From assembly GCA_902569785.1 (NCBI GenBank), contig CACFVO010000003.1, forward strand, positions 1-64,000: 64,000 nucleotides of DNA. Direction: 5' to 3'. The DNA is from an uncultured Pelagibacteraceae bacterium. GTDB lineage: Bacteria > Pseudomonadota > Alphaproteobacteria > Pelagibacterales > Pelagibacteraceae. Both the position numbers and the translations under genes were made by a program. The stretch's first letter is position 1. The number at the start of each line of letters is the position of its first letter. The notes beneath the pieces are model-generated. The model worked only from the letters and a program-made list of their open reading frames with translations. It did no database searches and was not told where the DNA came from. Shown one piece after another: positions 53,748-64,000 of this stretch.

Positions 53748-54168
53748 GAGACTGTCAAAAGAAGTTCCTTTGCCTAAATACGAAACAAGTGGATCGTCTG
53801 GTATGGATTTGGCTGCAAATATAAATGCTTACATGGAAATAAATCCTGGCAAAACCGCAATTATTCCTACAGGTTTAGCTTTATCAATACCTAAAGGATT
53901 TGAAGTGCAAATCAGACCTAGATCTGGTCTAGCTGCTAATCAAAAAATAAGTGTTTTAAATACTCCAGGTACAATCGATGCTGATTATAGGGGTGAAATC
54001 AAAGTAATATTAATCAATCTTGGTCAAGAATCTTTCAAAGTAGAAAAGGGACTTCGTATTGCTCAAATGGTTGTGTGCCCAGTAATCCAAGCTCAGCTTA
54101 AAGAGGTAGATGATTTAAATGAAACAGAGCGGGGAAAAGGCGGATTTGGATCGACAGGAATTAAATAA
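53728..54168 (+). CDS. dut: dUTP diphosphatase
   Basis: Dut hydrolyses dUTP to dUMP, keeping uracil out of DNA. The 146-residue trimeric enzyme has the five motifs: SSGMDLAANI (1), RPRSGLAANQK (2), NTPGTIDADYRGEIKVILIN (3), RIAQMVVCPV (4) and RGKGGFGSTGIK (5, the phosphate-binding tail). It starts inside the end of coaBC with a 20 bp overlap, as in many alphaproteobacteria, and lies eight bases before the ThiF-like gene. Confidence 0.98.
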   Translation: MTKILIKRLSKEVPLPKYETSGSSGMDLAANINAYMEINPGKTAIIPTGLALSIPKGFEVQIRPRSGLAANQKISVLNTPGTIDADYRGEIKVILINLGQESFKVEKGLRIAQMVVCPVIQAQLKEVDDLNETERGKGGFGSTGIK

Positions 54169-54176
54169 TTCTAAAA

Positions 54177-54920
54177 ATGAAAATTAACTTGAGTCAATTT
54201 AAAAGATTCGAAAAACAAATAATCTTAAAAAAGATTGGTTTAGCAGGACAAAAAAAAATATTTTCTGCAAACGTCTTAGTTATAGGTTTGGGAGGGTTAG
54301 GGTGTCCGTTGATAACTTATCTAGTAGCTTCAGGTGTTGGTAAAATCGGTATTGTTGACTTCGATAAAGTTGAGATTTCAAATTTAAATAGACAAACTCT
54401 ATTTAATCCCAACGACATAGGTAAACTTAAAGTAAAACAAGTAAAAAAAATAATAAATAAGATAAACAAGAAAATAAAAATTATTTCATTTAAAAGAAGA
54501 CTTACATCAAAGAATATTAAAAAAATTTTTAATAGTTTTGATATTATATGTGATGGTACTGATAATTATAATACAAGATATTTAATTAATGATTATTGTT
54601 TAAAAAGTAAAAAAATATTAATTTCGTCTGCTATAAGTAAGTTTGATGGCCAGCTTATGAAGTTTAATTTTCAAAAAAAAGGACCTTGTTATAGATGTTT
54701 TATGCCAAGTCCTCCTGATTTTGAAAATAATTGTCAGACGGAAGGAATATTTTCCCCAGTAGCAGGTATTATGGGATCGTTGCAAGCAAATGAAGTTTTA
54801 AAATGTATTTTAAATCATAAAAACAACTTGAGTAACCAAGTACTTATATTTGACTCTCTAAAAACTGAATTTAGAAAATCTAAAATTTCTATTAACCCAA
54901 AATGTATTAATAAATGTTAA
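54177..54920 (+). CDS. ThiF/MoeB/HesA-family sulfur-carrier adenylyltransferase
   Basis: These E1-like enzymes activate the C-terminal glycine of small sulfur-carrier proteins such as ThiS or MoaD. The 247-residue protein has the Rossmann ATP loop VLVIGLGGLGCPLITYLVASG near residue 35, NLNRQTLFNPNDIGKLK near residue 72, FDIICDGTDNYNTRYLIND near residue 120, a first zinc pair CYRCF near residue 172, the putative catalytic Cys in ENNCQTEGIFSP and a C-terminal CINKC. Neither ThiS nor MoaD is in the window, so thiamine versus molybdopterin use is open. It overlaps the SH3 gene by 7 bp. Confidence 0.9.
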   Translation: MKINLSQFKRFEKQIILKKIGLAGQKKIFSANVLVIGLGGLGCPLITYLVASGVGKIGIVDFDKVEISNLNRQTLFNPNDIGKLKVKQVKKIINKINKKIKIISFKRRLTSKNIKKIFNSFDIICDGTDNYNTRYLINDYCLKSKKILISSAISKFDGQLMKFNFQKKGPCYRCFMPSPPDFENNCQTEGIFSPVAGIMGSLQANEVLKCILNHKNNLSNQVLIFDSLKTEFRKSKISINPKCINKC

Positions 54921-55360
54921 GAATTATTATTATTATCTCTAGTATTTTTTTTTTTGAAAGTGTTTCTTTTTCTCAAGATGAATATTTTTTAACTTTACGT
55001 TATAACAAAGTTAATCTTAGACAAGGTCCATCTCGTGATTATCCAATTAAAATTTTCTATAAAAAAAAATTTTTACCTGTTTTAATACAGGATAAATCTG
55101 ATAATTTTAGAAAAATTAGAGATCATGAAAATAATACCGGTTGGATTCATGTATCTCAACTTTCAAAAAAGAAAGCTGCAATAGTAATTGATGAAGAATT
55201 GATAATGTTCAAAAATCCAACAATTTATTCACAACCAATAGCCATACTTAAGAAAGGACGTCTTACGCAAATTATAAAATGTAAAGAAATTTGGTGTAAG
55301 GGTAAGTCTGACAAATACACAGGATGGTTAAAAAAAGATAGTTTATGGGGCCGACTTTAA
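54914..55360 (+). CDS. Exported bacterial SH3-domain protein
   Basis: The 148-residue protein has a signal peptide (MLRIIIIISSIFFFESVSFS) and two SH3b-like repeats: residues 25-85 with TLRYNKVNLRQGPSRDYPI and DNFRKIRDHENNTGWIHVSQL, and residues 90-148 with IMFKNPTIYSQPIAILKKG and CKGKSDKYTGWLKKDSLWGRL. N-R-x-G-P followed by GW(I/L) pairs is the SH3b signature. Such proteins bind peptidoglycan or act as envelope adaptors. It overlaps the ThiF-like gene by 7 bp and the convergent DUF2061-like gene by 4 bp. Confidence 0.88.
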   Translation: MLRIIIIISSIFFFESVSFSQDEYFLTLRYNKVNLRQGPSRDYPIKIFYKKKFLPVLIQDKSDNFRKIRDHENNTGWIHVSQLSKKKAAIVIDEELIMFKNPTIYSQPIAILKKGRLTQIIKCKEIWCKGKSDKYTGWLKKDSLWGRL

Positions 55361-55599
55361 TTTTTTACTTTTGAAGCCCAAAATTTATCTAAAAGAAAGT
55401 ACCAAATCGCATTAGCTAATGGTTCAACTATAGCATCTGTAAGTGCAATCATGAATGAGACATCTGCTATGGCCATTAAAACAACAATTGCTATTGCAAA
55501 ATGACCAATCGTATAGATTATTGTTCTAAGTATTGATCCTTTATTATTTTTATAAATATTTTTAGCTGTTGAAAAAATACCCTGTGTTAATTCTGTCAT
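55357..55599 (-). CDS. DUF2061-like small membrane protein, 80 residues
   Basis: This 80-residue protein has two or three hydrophobic segments after a basic N-terminus: SILRTIIYTIGHFAIAIVVLMAIADVSFMIAL and VEPLANAIWYFLLDKFWASKV. The RT-x-x-Y-T-x-x-H/R start and the final WYFLxxxxW are the pattern of DUF2061 proteins, whose role is unknown. It overlaps the next minus-strand gene (also 80 residues) by 4 bp as an ATGA junction, so the two are co-translated, and it converges on the SH3 gene. Confidence 0.75.
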   Translation of the reverse strand: MTELTQGIFSTAKNIYKNNKGSILRTIIYTIGHFAIAIVVLMAIADVSFMIALTDAIVEPLANAIWYFLLDKFWASKVKN

Positions 55600-55838
55600 T
55601 TAGTTAAATCTCTCCGTGGATCTTTAATTTTTTTTACTTTATCTAAAACTCCAGATATTTTTGCCGTAATATATATAGTATAAACTATTGCAAAGCCTAA
55701 GGCCATTGTTGATAGAACAGTATATATTGCTGATAAAATTCTTTCTTCAAACCAATTTTCTACTCCAGAATTTGAATGGTATAAAATATTCCAGAATAAA
55801 ACAAAAGAGACTTCATAAATTAGTATTAATTTAAACAT
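55596..55838 (-). CDS. Small membrane protein of unknown function, 80 residues
   Basis: The protein starts MFKLILIYEVSFVLFWNILYHS, a first membrane helix, then a short amphipathic loop (GVENWFEERILSAIYTVLS), a second helix (MALGFAIVYTIYITAKISGVL) and a basic tail KVKKIKDPRRDLTK that should face the cytoplasm. I do not recognise the family. It is the promoter-proximal gene of a two-gene unit with the DUF2061-like protein and lies 25 bp downstream of katG, so it may be read through from the katG promoter. Confidence 0.7.
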   Translation of the reverse strand: MFKLILIYEVSFVLFWNILYHSNSGVENWFEERILSAIYTVLSTMALGFAIVYTIYITAKISGVLDKVKKIKDPRRDLTK

Positions 55839-55863
55839 TAAATAATTTAAGATTAGTTAGGTT

Positions 55864-58026
<2,163 letters not shown>

Positions 58027-58045
58027 TTATGTAAGATAATAGTAA

Positions 58046-58072
58046 TCCAGTTTATAATTATTCTAAACTGGA
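58046..58072. promoter_or_regulatory. Palindromic operator in the katG promoter, PerR/Irr-box-like
   Basis: TCCAGTTTA (58046-58054) and TAAACTGGA (58064-58072) are perfect complements around nine bases. Their centre, TTATAATTATTCTAA (58052-58066), matches the Fur-family PerR consensus TTATAATNATTATAA at all but one defined position, and TTTATAATTATTCTAAA also resembles the Irr control element. It lies 26 bases before the katG ATG and 15 bases past the regulator's stop, the ideal place for repression of katG. A simple terminator for the regulator is less likely because no U-run follows on the minus strand. Confidence 0.7.
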
Positions 58073-58086
58073 AGTCAATATGAAAG

Positions 58087-58506
58087 TTATTTCTTTTGTA
58101 AACTGATTACAATCTCTAGATCTTTAATCTTTTTTCCTTTAGGTGGATTAGGAATTTTCTTTAAAATAACTTCTTGATAATCAATATCAGTAAGTTTTTT
58201 TGTTTGAGGATCATAGAAATGATGGTGCGACTTAATGTTCGTATCATAATAGCTTTTACTATTATTGGTTAAAATTTCTCTTATGTGTCCAGCTTTCTTA
58301 AAAGCTTCAACAGTATTGTAAATAGTGGCTAAAGAAATTCTTGTCTGCCCTTTTCTATTAACAACTTTATTTAATGTTTCAGCTGTAAAATGAAAAGTTT
58401 CTTTTCTATCAAACAATTTTTTAGCTATTAAAATTCTTTGCTTGGTTGGTCTTAAGTTAGATGATCTTAGTTTATTTATAATTTCTTTTTTTTGGTGCAT
58501 AAACAA
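58087..58506 (-). CDS. irr: Fur-family regulator of the Irr/PerR type
   Basis: The 139-residue protein has the Fur-type winged helix (residues about 10-85, RPTKQRILIAKKLFDRKETF, SLATIYNTVEAFKKAGHI) and a dimerisation part with SYYDTNIKSHHHFYDPQTKKLTDI. YYDTN..(H)HHH is the mark of Irr, the alphaproteobacterial iron and heme regulator, and it has no cysteines, so the structural CxxC zinc site of Fur/PerR is absent. The N-terminal heme motif GCP of Bradyrhizobium Irr is also missing, as in many other Irr proteins. It stands between katG and divergent fabA, as irr often does. Confidence 0.85.
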   Translation of the reverse strand: MFMHQKKEIINKLRSSNLRPTKQRILIAKKLFDRKETFHFTAETLNKVVNRKGQTRISLATIYNTVEAFKKAGHIREILTNNSKSYYDTNIKSHHHFYDPQTKKLTDIDYQEVILKKIPNPPKGKKIKDLEIVISLQKK

Positions 58507-58535
58507 TAGCTTTTTACTAAGTATTTAAAGTTTTC

Positions 58536-58559
58536 TACAATTATTTATATAAAATTGTA
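58536..58559. promoter_or_regulatory. Inverted repeat in the divergent irr/fabA promoter region
   Basis: TACAATT (58536-58542) and AATTGTA (58553-58559) are exact complements separated by ten A/T bases in the 85 bp gap between the Irr-like gene and fabA. It is a candidate autoregulatory or fatty-acid-control site. The repeat is weaker and more A/T-rich than the katG operator, so chance occurrence in this AT-rich genome is quite possible. Confidence 0.35.
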
Positions 58560-58591
58560 TATAAATCAAGTAAAAACTATTAACTAAATCT

Positions 58592-59095
58592 ATGCAAAAA
58601 AATAGTTTTAATTATGAGGAATTGATTGCTTGTGGCAATGGAGAATTATTTGGAGAAGGTAATGCCAAGCTTCCTTTGCCTCCAATGTTAATGTTTGACA
58701 GAATTACTGAAATTAAAAAAGATATAGGTGAGTTTAAAAAAGGTTTTATAAAAGCAGAACTAGATATAAAAGATAATTTATGGTTTTTTGATTGTCATTT
58801 TAAAAATGATCCGGTTATGCCAGGTTGTCTAGGATTAGATGCGATGTGGCAATTGGTTGGCTTTTATTTGGGATGGATTGGAGAACCAGGAAAAGGAAGA
58901 GCACTAGGTGTCAATACTGTAAAATTTACTGGGGAAGTTCTAAAAAAAGCCAAAATGGCAACTTATGAAATAAATATGAAAAGAATTTTAAAAAAAGAAG
59001 GTGCTGTAGTTGGTCTTGCTAATGGTATATTGAGTGCCGATGGAAAGATAATTTACAAAGCTGAAAATTTAAAAGTAGGGTTATTTAAATCATGA
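58592..59095 (+). CDS. fabA: 3-hydroxydecanoyl-ACP dehydratase/isomerase
   Basis: FabA dehydrates 3-hydroxydecanoyl-ACP and isomerises the product to the cis-3 form, starting unsaturated fatty acid synthesis without oxygen. The 167-residue hotdog-fold protein has [13 protein letters not shown] near residue 30, the active site [25 protein letters not shown] near residue 68 (His and, further on, Asp) and [12 protein letters not shown] near residue 109. It begins an operon with fabB (4 bp overlap) and fabI. Confidence 0.97.
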   Translation: MQKNSFNYEELIACGNGELFGEGNAKLPLPPMLMFDRITEIKKDIGEFKKGFIKAELDIKDNLWFFDCHFKNDPVMPGCLGLDAMWQLVGFYLGWIGEPGKGRALGVNTVKFTGEVLKKAKMATYEINMKRILKKEGAVVGLANGILSADGKIIYKAENLKVGLFKS

Positions 59096-60303
59096 AAAGA
59101 GTAGTAGTAACAGGTATTGGAATAGTGTCTTGTCTTGGAAATAATCAACAAGAAGTTTATCAATCTCTTCTGAACTCGAAATCAGGAATATCTTTTTCAG
59201 AAGAATACAAAGAACATAATTTAAAGAGCCACATTCACGGAAAACCTAATATTAAACTTCAAGATCATGTTGATAGAAAAACAATGAGATTCATGGGATC
59301 AGGTTCAGCTTATAATTACATTGCTATGAAAGAAGCGGTTAAAGATTCAGGATTAGAAGAAAAAGATATAAGTAATATCTCAACTGGAATTGTTATGGGT
59401 TCAGGTGGTCCTTCAATAGAAAATGTTATCTTAGCAGCAGATAAAACTAGAGCAAAAACTCCAAAATTAATGGGTCCTTTTATTGTGCCTAGAACAATGG
59501 CAAGTACAGCTTCTGCAACTTTGGCTGTTCCTTTCAAAATTAAAGGAGTAAATTACACTATGAGTTCTGCTTGTGCTACAAGTGGACACTGTATAGGAAA
59601 TTCAGTTGAACTTATACAATCTGGTAAACAAAAAATTATGTTTGCGGGTGGAAGTGAAGAACTACATTGGGCTATGACTGCAATGTTTGATGCTATGACA
59701 GCTTTATCTTCAAAATATAATGATACTCCTGAAAAAGCTTCAAGAGCATATGATAAAACTAGAGATGGATTTGTTATTGCTGGAGGCGGAGGAGTTTTAG
59801 TTCTTGAAGAATATGAGCACGCAAAAGCGAGAGGTGCTAAAATTTATGCTGAGATAACTGGATATGGAGCAACATCAGATGGGTATGATATGGTAGCGCC
59901 CTCTGGAGAAGGAGCCGTTAGGTGCATGAAGATTGCATTAAAAACAACTAGAAATAAAATAGATTATATTAACACTCATGGTACATCTACTCCTGTAGGA
60001 GATATTACAGAATTAAAAGCCATAGGTGAAACGTTTAAAGATAAAATTCCAAAAATAAGTTCTACTAAATCTTTATCGGGTCATCCTTTGGGTGCTGCAT
60101 CAGTACATGAAGCTATCTATAGTTTAATAATGATGAAAAATAATTTTATAACTGGATCCGCTAATATCAATGAAATGGATGAAGAAGCAAAAAAATTTCC
60201 AATAGTTAGTAAAACTGAAAAAGAAGTAACTTTAAATGCAGTTATGTCTAATAGTTTTGGGTTTGGTGGAACAAATGCAACATTAATTTTTGAAAAGGTA
60301 TAA
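59092..60303 (+). CDS. fabB: Beta-ketoacyl-ACP synthase I
   Basis: FabB extends the unsaturated intermediate made by FabA. The 403-residue thiolase-fold enzyme has the nucleophilic cysteine in [15 protein letters not shown] near residue 160, the first catalytic His in [13 protein letters not shown] near residue 295 and the second in [18 protein letters not shown] near residue 330, followed by [16 protein letters not shown]. Pairing with fabA in one operon supports FabB over FabF. It overlaps fabA by 4 bp and its stop directly abuts the fabI start. Confidence 0.96.
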   Translation: MKRVVVTGIGIVSCLGNNQQEVYQSLLNSKSGISFSEEYKEHNLKSHIHGKPNIKLQDHVDRKTMRFMGSGSAYNYIAMKEAVKDSGLEEKDISNISTGIVMGSGGPSIENVILAADKTRAKTPKLMGPFIVPRTMASTASATLAVPFKIKGVNYTMSSACATSGHCIGNSVELIQSGKQKIMFAGGSEELHWAMTAMFDAMTALSSKYNDTPEKASRAYDKTRDGFVIAGGGGVLVLEEYEHAKARGAKIYAEITGYGATSDGYDMVAPSGEGAVRCMKIALKTTRNKIDYINTHGTSTPVGDITELKAIGETFKDKIPKISSTKSLSGHPLGAASVHEAIYSLIMMKNNFITGSANINEMDEEAKKFPIVSKTEKEVTLNAVMSNSFGFGGTNATLIFEKV

Positions 60304-61089
60304 ATGAGTTTAGCTAAAGGTAAAAAAGGACTGATTATGGGTGTAGCCAACGATCGATCAATTGCTTGGGGCATATCACAAAAACTTGCAGGAGCTGGTG
60401 CTGAATTGGCTTTTACATATCTTGGAGATGCATTAAAAAAAAGAGTTGTTCCATTAGCTAAATCTCTAAATTCTGAATTTACATTAAGTTGCAACGTAGA
60501 AAATAAGCAAGAGGTAGTAAAACTTTTTGAAGATATCAAAGCAAAATGGGGGCAAATTGATTTTGTTGTTCATGCAGTGGCTTTTTCAGATAAAGCAGAA
60601 TTATCAGGTGAATATTTAAATACTACAAGAGAAAATTTTTTAAAAAGCATGTTGGTTTCATGTTTTTCTTTTACTGAAGTTGCAAAAGAAGCCTCTAAGA
60701 TAATGAAAAAAGGTGGAAGCATGCTAACTTTAACTTACGAGTCTACTAAAGCAATTCCTAACTATAACGTAATGGGTGTTTGTAAATCTGCTCTAGAAGC
60801 AAGTGTAAAATATTTAGCTAGAGATCTAGGTTCAAAGGGTATTAGGGTTAACGCTATTAGCGCAGGTCCAATTAAAACCCTTGCAGCATCTGCTATAGGA
60901 GATGCAAAGTTTCTTTACAAATGGAATGAAGATCACTCTTTTTTGAAAAGAAACGTAGACATAAATGATGTAGGAAATTCAGCTTTATATTTACTAAGTG
61001 ATTTAGCTTCTGGTGTTACCGGAGAGATTCATTATGTTGATGCTGGATATAATAAAGTAGGTATGCCTAATCCTAAAAATATCTCTTAA
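60304..61089 (+). CDS. fabI: Enoyl-ACP reductase (NADH)
   Basis: FabI reduces the enoyl-ACP double bond to finish each elongation cycle. The 261-residue short-chain-dehydrogenase fold shows the FabI-type nucleotide loop MGVANDRSIAWGISQKLAGAG, the region HAVAFSDKAELSGEYLN and the Tyr-(6)-Lys active site in TLTYESTKAIPNYNVMGVCKSAL. The ending VTGEIHYVDAGYNKVGMP is typical. The fabA-fabB-fabI operon next to irr is a recurrent alphaproteobacterial cluster. Confidence 0.97.
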   Translation: MSLAKGKKGLIMGVANDRSIAWGISQKLAGAGAELAFTYLGDALKKRVVPLAKSLNSEFTLSCNVENKQEVVKLFEDIKAKWGQIDFVVHAVAFSDKAELSGEYLNTTRENFLKSMLVSCFSFTEVAKEASKIMKKGGSMLTLTYESTKAIPNYNVMGVCKSALEASVKYLARDLGSKGIRVNAISAGPIKTLAASAIGDAKFLYKWNEDHSFLKRNVDINDVGNSALYLLSDLASGVTGEIHYVDAGYNKVGMPNPKNIS

Positions 61090-61164
61090 CCTGCAAAAAT
61101 TGCATATCTGAAATAAAATCATAACAATTATAAGACAAAAATAAAAACCGTAACTAAACACTAA

Positions 61165-61683
61165 ATGATTAAAAAATTTAACACAAAAGTAAAAGAAAAG
61201 TTAAGTAACTTTTTTGATTGGATTAAAGGTGCTGAGTTGGTCGAACTTAACAGTTGTGATGTTAAAGAAGACCCAGTTAGACCAGAACTAGACAATAATT
61301 TCAGAACCGAATATGGACGTAAAATCTACGGAGTTAAATATAGAGATGAAATTTGTGCAATTATGTGCTTCGGCTTTACAAATGATATTCCAAAAACAGT
61401 TGAAGAACTGGACTTAATGACTAAAGACGCCCATTTACAAAGTGCTTTGAGAGATCAAAAGGTAGGAAGAATAGCTATTGCTTACACAGTTTGGTCTAAA
61501 AAAAAGGGTGGAGGAAAACTAATTGTTAAGGAAGTTTTTAAAAAAATAAAAAAATCAAATCATTTAAATAGATTGATTACTTTATCTCCGTTAACAGAAA
61601 TGGCTAGAAATTTTCATTTACGAAACGGAGCCTTCGAACTTCAAGTAAATGAAAAAACTCAAAACTTTGAATATAAAATTTAA
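61165..61683 (+). CDS. GNAT-like hypothetical protein, 172 residues
   Basis: The family is not certain. The C-terminal half looks like an acyl-CoA N-acyltransferase: RIAIAYTVWSKKKGGGKLIVKEVF resembles the beta4 strand and the pyrophosphate loop (GGGK) of GNAT motif A, and LSPLTEMARNFHLRNGAFELQ resembles motif B with its N-x-x-x-x-x-G-F/A ending. The N-terminal part (SNFFDWIKGAELVELNSCDVKEDPVRPELD) is unfamiliar. There is no signal peptide. It lies 75 bp after fabI and ends four bases before convergent pnp. It may have its own promoter in the 61090-61164 gap. Confidence 0.7.
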   Translation: MIKKFNTKVKEKLSNFFDWIKGAELVELNSCDVKEDPVRPELDNNFRTEYGRKIYGVKYRDEICAIMCFGFTNDIPKTVEELDLMTKDAHLQSALRDQKVGRIAIAYTVWSKKKGGGKLIVKEVFKKIKKSNHLNRLITLSPLTEMARNFHLRNGAFELQVNEKTQNFEYKI

Positions 61684-61687
61684 GACT

Positions 61688-63760
61688 CTAAGCTACGGCT
61701 TGCTTAATAGATAATTTTACTTTACCTCTATCAAATCCTACAACTTTTACTGAAACCTCATCACCTTCTTTTACGACATCACCTACTTTTGCAACCCTTT
61801 TGGTAGCAAGTTCTGAAATATGCACTAAACCATCTTGTTTTCCTAAAAAGTTTACAAATGCTCCAAACTCCATAATCTTCACCACTTTTCCTTTGTAAAT
61901 TTTTCCCATTTCAGGTTTAGCTATAAGACTTTTAATAAATTCTATTGCTTTATTTCTTGAATCTTCATCAGGAGCCGCAACGGTGACTTCCCCTGTATCT
62001 TTCACATCTACTTTCGCACCTGACATTTCAACTATTTCTCTAATCGTTGCACCACCTTTTCCTATAACTGTAGCAATATCTTTTTTATCTACTTTTATTG
62101 TTTCCATTTTAGGTGTATGTTTTGAGAATTCTTTTCTTGATGATTTTATAGTTTTGTTCATCTCCAATAAAATATGTTCTCTTCCAGATTTAGCTTGTTC
62201 TAAAGCCTTTTCCATAATTTCAAATGTAATGCCTGTAATTTTAATATCCATTTGAAGAGATGTTATACCATCTTTAGTTCCAGCTACTTTGAAATCCATA
62301 TCACCTAAATGGTCTTCATCTCCTAAAATATCTGATAGTACAGAAAATTTATCACCTTCCTTAATTAAACCCATGGCTATACCGGCTACTGGTTCCTTTA
62401 TAGGGACTGCAGCATCCATTAAAGATAAAGAAGTGCCACAAACTGTTGCCATCGAAGAAGAGCCATTTGACTCAGTAATTTCTGAAACAACTCTTAAAGT
62501 ATAAGGAAAATCCTCTTTTTTTGGCAAAGATGATCTTATAGCTCGCCAAGCTAATTTACCATGTCCGATTTCTCTTCTACCAGTTCCTATTCTTCCACAC
62601 TCACCTACTGAAAATGGAGGAAAATTATAGTGAAGCATAAAATTGGATCTTTGCATTCCGTCTAGGCTTTCTAATCTTTGCTCATCATCAGACATCCCTA
62701 AAGTGGTAACTACTAAAGCTTGGGTCTCACCTCTTGTGAATAGAGCTGAACCATGTGCTCTTGGTAATACACCCACCTCACATTTAATTTGTCTTACATC
62801 TGCAAGACCTCTGCCATCAATTCTTTTTTCATCTTTTAAAATTGCTGTTCTAACAATATCTTTTTCTAGCAACTTAAGTTGAGCCATTGCTTGATTTTCT
62901 GTTACATTTTCATCTTCTACGAACATCTCTTTACATTTAGCATCTATCTCTGAAATAGCAGTTGATCTTTTCTTTTTATCAACTTCTTTAAATGCTTTTC
63001 TTAAATCTTTTTCAAAAGCACTAACGATTTTCTTTTTAACATCAGAGTGATCTATCTCTTCGACTTTCCATTTAGGTTTCCCTGCTTTTTTAGCTAAAGT
63101 TTCAATTGCTTTTATAATTGGAATAAAATTTTCATGTCCAAACTTTACAGCATCCAGCATTACTTTTTCTGTTAGACCGGATGTTTCTGACTCTACCATT
63201 AAAACTGCCTCTTTTGTTCCAGCAACAACTAAATCTAATTTAGAATCTAGCAATTCTGCTGGTGAGGGATTTAATAAAAATTTTCCATCTTTATATCCAA
63301 CTCTACTTGCTGCAATTGGGCCTTGAAAAGGAAGTCCTGATATAGCTAAAGCTGCAGAAGAAGCAATTATAGATAAAATATCCGGCTGATTTTCTCCATC
63401 ATAAGACAGTACAGTAGGTAGTAATTGTACTTCATTCATAAAGCTTGACGGAAATAATGGTCTAATTGGTCTGTCAATTAATCTAGAAATTAAAGTTTCA
63501 GCTTCAGTAGGTCTTGCTTCTCTTTTAAAGTATCCTCCAGGTATTTTACCAGCAGCATAATATTTTTCTTGATAATTTACAGATAATGGAAAATAATCTT
63601 GCCCGTCCTTTAGATTTTTAGCACCCACTGCAGTTGCTATTATCATTGTTTCACCGCAAGTTGCTATGATCGCACCATCTGCTTGTCTTGCAATTTTTCC
63701 TGTTTCTAAAGTTATTTTTTTTCCATTTATTTCGACTTCTTCTTTGTGAGACTTAAACAT
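61688..63760 (-). CDS. pnp: Polyribonucleotide nucleotidyltransferase (PNPase)
   Basis: PNPase is a phosphorolytic 3'-5' exoribonuclease in RNA turnover. The 690-residue protein has two RNase PH domains (about 1-220 and 300-540; second with [25 protein letters not shown] and [15 protein letters not shown]), the phosphate and metal site in [18 protein letters not shown], then a KH domain ([21 protein letters not shown] near residue 565) and an S1 domain ([30 protein letters not shown] near residue 625). It shares a base with the rpsO stop (ATAATG), a coupling conserved from E. coli onward. Confidence 0.98.
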   Translation of the reverse strand: MFKSHKEEVEINGKKITLETGKIARQADGAIIATCGETMIIATAVGAKNLKDGQDYFPLSVNYQEKYYAAGKIPGGYFKREARPTEAETLISRLIDRPIRPLFPSSFMNEVQLLPTVLSYDGENQPDILSIIASSAALAISGLPFQGPIAASRVGYKDGKFLLNPSPAELLDSKLDLVVAGTKEAVLMVESETSGLTEKVMLDAVKFGHENFIPIIKAIETLAKKAGKPKWKVEEIDHSDVKKKIVSAFEKDLRKAFKEVDKKKRSTAISEIDAKCKEMFVEDENVTENQAMAQLKLLEKDIVRTAILKDEKRIDGRGLADVRQIKCEVGVLPRAHGSALFTRGETQALVVTTLGMSDDEQRLESLDGMQRSNFMLHYNFPPFSVGECGRIGTGRREIGHGKLAWRAIRSSLPKKEDFPYTLRVVSEITESNGSSSMATVCGTSLSLMDAAVPIKEPVAGIAMGLIKEGDKFSVLSDILGDEDHLGDMDFKVAGTKDGITSLQMDIKITGITFEIMEKALEQAKSGREHILLEMNKTIKSSRKEFSKHTPKMETIKVDKKDIATVIGKGGATIREIVEMSGAKVDVKDTGEVTVAAPDEDSRNKAIEFIKSLIAKPEMGKIYKGKVVKIMEFGAFVNFLGKQDGLVHISELATKRVAKVGDVVKEGDEVSVKVVGFDRGKVKLSIKQAVA

Positions 63761-64000
63761 TATTTCCTTAAATTTAGTTGTTTTATTACTTTTTTATATG
63801 AATCTGCATTTTTCTTTTTAAGATAAACTAAAAGTTTTTTTCTTTTATTTACAGACTTTGCTAAACCCATTGAAGAGTGCTTGTCTTTTTTGGCATTCTT
63901 AAAGTGTTCTGAAAGTTTAGAGATTTTATCAGTTAATAAACCGATTTGTATTTCTGTAGATCCAACATCTTTACTATGAATAGCTAATGATTTAATTGTA
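63760..64000 (-). CDS. rpsO: 30S ribosomal protein S15 (5' end outside the window)
   Basis: The minus-strand frame open from base 64000 down to TAA at 63762-63760 gives [21 protein letters not shown] and, further on, [22 protein letters not shown], the S15 signature that binds 16S rRNA and the S6/S18 complex. About 79 residues are visible, so roughly ten N-terminal residues are missing. It is not in the ORF track because the start is cut off. The stop overlaps the pnp start by one base, the usual rpsO-pnp arrangement. Confidence 0.96.
   Translation of the reverse strand, partial: TIKSLAIHSKDVGSTEIQIGLLTDKISKLSEHFKNAKKDKHSSMGLAKSVNKRKKLLVYLKKKNADSYKKVIKQLNLRK

Noticed and set aside
60117-60539. 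140-residue minus-strand ORF across the fabB/fabI junction
   Set aside because: Antisense to two clear enzyme genes, no ribosome site or family features.

Overview
The window is a gene-dense, very AT-rich bacterial chromosome segment. It has no mobile elements, CRISPR array, rRNA or tRNA genes that I could see. Gene content and order point to an alphaproteobacterium of the SAR11 (Pelagibacterales) type: spacers of a few bases, many 1-11 bp gene overlaps, Lys/Ile/Asn-rich proteins, ChvG/ChvI- and RegB/RegA-type two-component systems, an Irr-like Fur protein beside fabA-fabB-fabI, and the alphaproteobacterial blocks rpsT-dnaA and ubiE-ubiB-coaBC-dut. The assignment comes from reading the proteins, not from a database search.

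Layout. 1-5.9 kb: the end of accD, a divergent folC, trxA, then sbcB, rmuC and rlmN on the minus strand. 5.9-8.6 kb: a 63-residue gene facing a tight plus-strand operon with two small ORFs missing from the ORF track (51 and 36 residues), a flavodoxin-fold reductase, an SRAP protein and a TauD-type dioxygenase. 8.6-16.3 kb: purK/purE, a small lipoprotein, an exported metallo-hydrolase whose start codon sits in a hairpin, a lysine-rich coiled-coil protein, cfa, a DapA-like aldolase, a GT9 glycosyltransferase and a membrane-anchored J-domain protein. 16.3-22.2 kb: an oligopeptidase B-like peptidase, a purine-type NCS2 permease converging on a purine phosphoribosyltransferase, an AlkA-like glycosylase and a DMT exporter. 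22.3-27.5 kb: msrA, a sulfurtransferase and an RND pump whose adaptor appears to lack the alpha-hairpin. 27.5-38.3 kb: envelope and nuclease lipoproteins, gpmA, murU-amgK-tsaE-ahcY, chvG/chvI and polA.

38.3-47 kb: an orphan ABC ATPase, bioY, and a polyamine operon (ornithine decarboxylase, deoxyhypusine-synthase-like enzyme, agmatinase-family enzyme). RegA and RegB flank this operon, and its leader can form two mutually exclusive hairpins. 45-54 kb: the replication block gyrB-dnaN-dnaA (no recF), then rpsT and the divergent ubiE-ubiB-coaBC-dut operon. 54-64 kb: a ThiF/MoeB-like protein, an SH3 protein, two 80-residue membrane proteins, katG with a PerR/Irr-like operator, the Irr-like regulator, fabA-fabB-fabI, a GNAT-like protein, pnp and the truncated rpsO.

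The most promising unusual items are the polyamine operon with its attenuator-like leader, the palindromic operator between the Fur-family gene and katG, the hairpin masking the start of the metallo-hydrolase, the mirror-image rpsT/ubiE promoter region, and the near absence of terminators at twelve convergent gene pairs.
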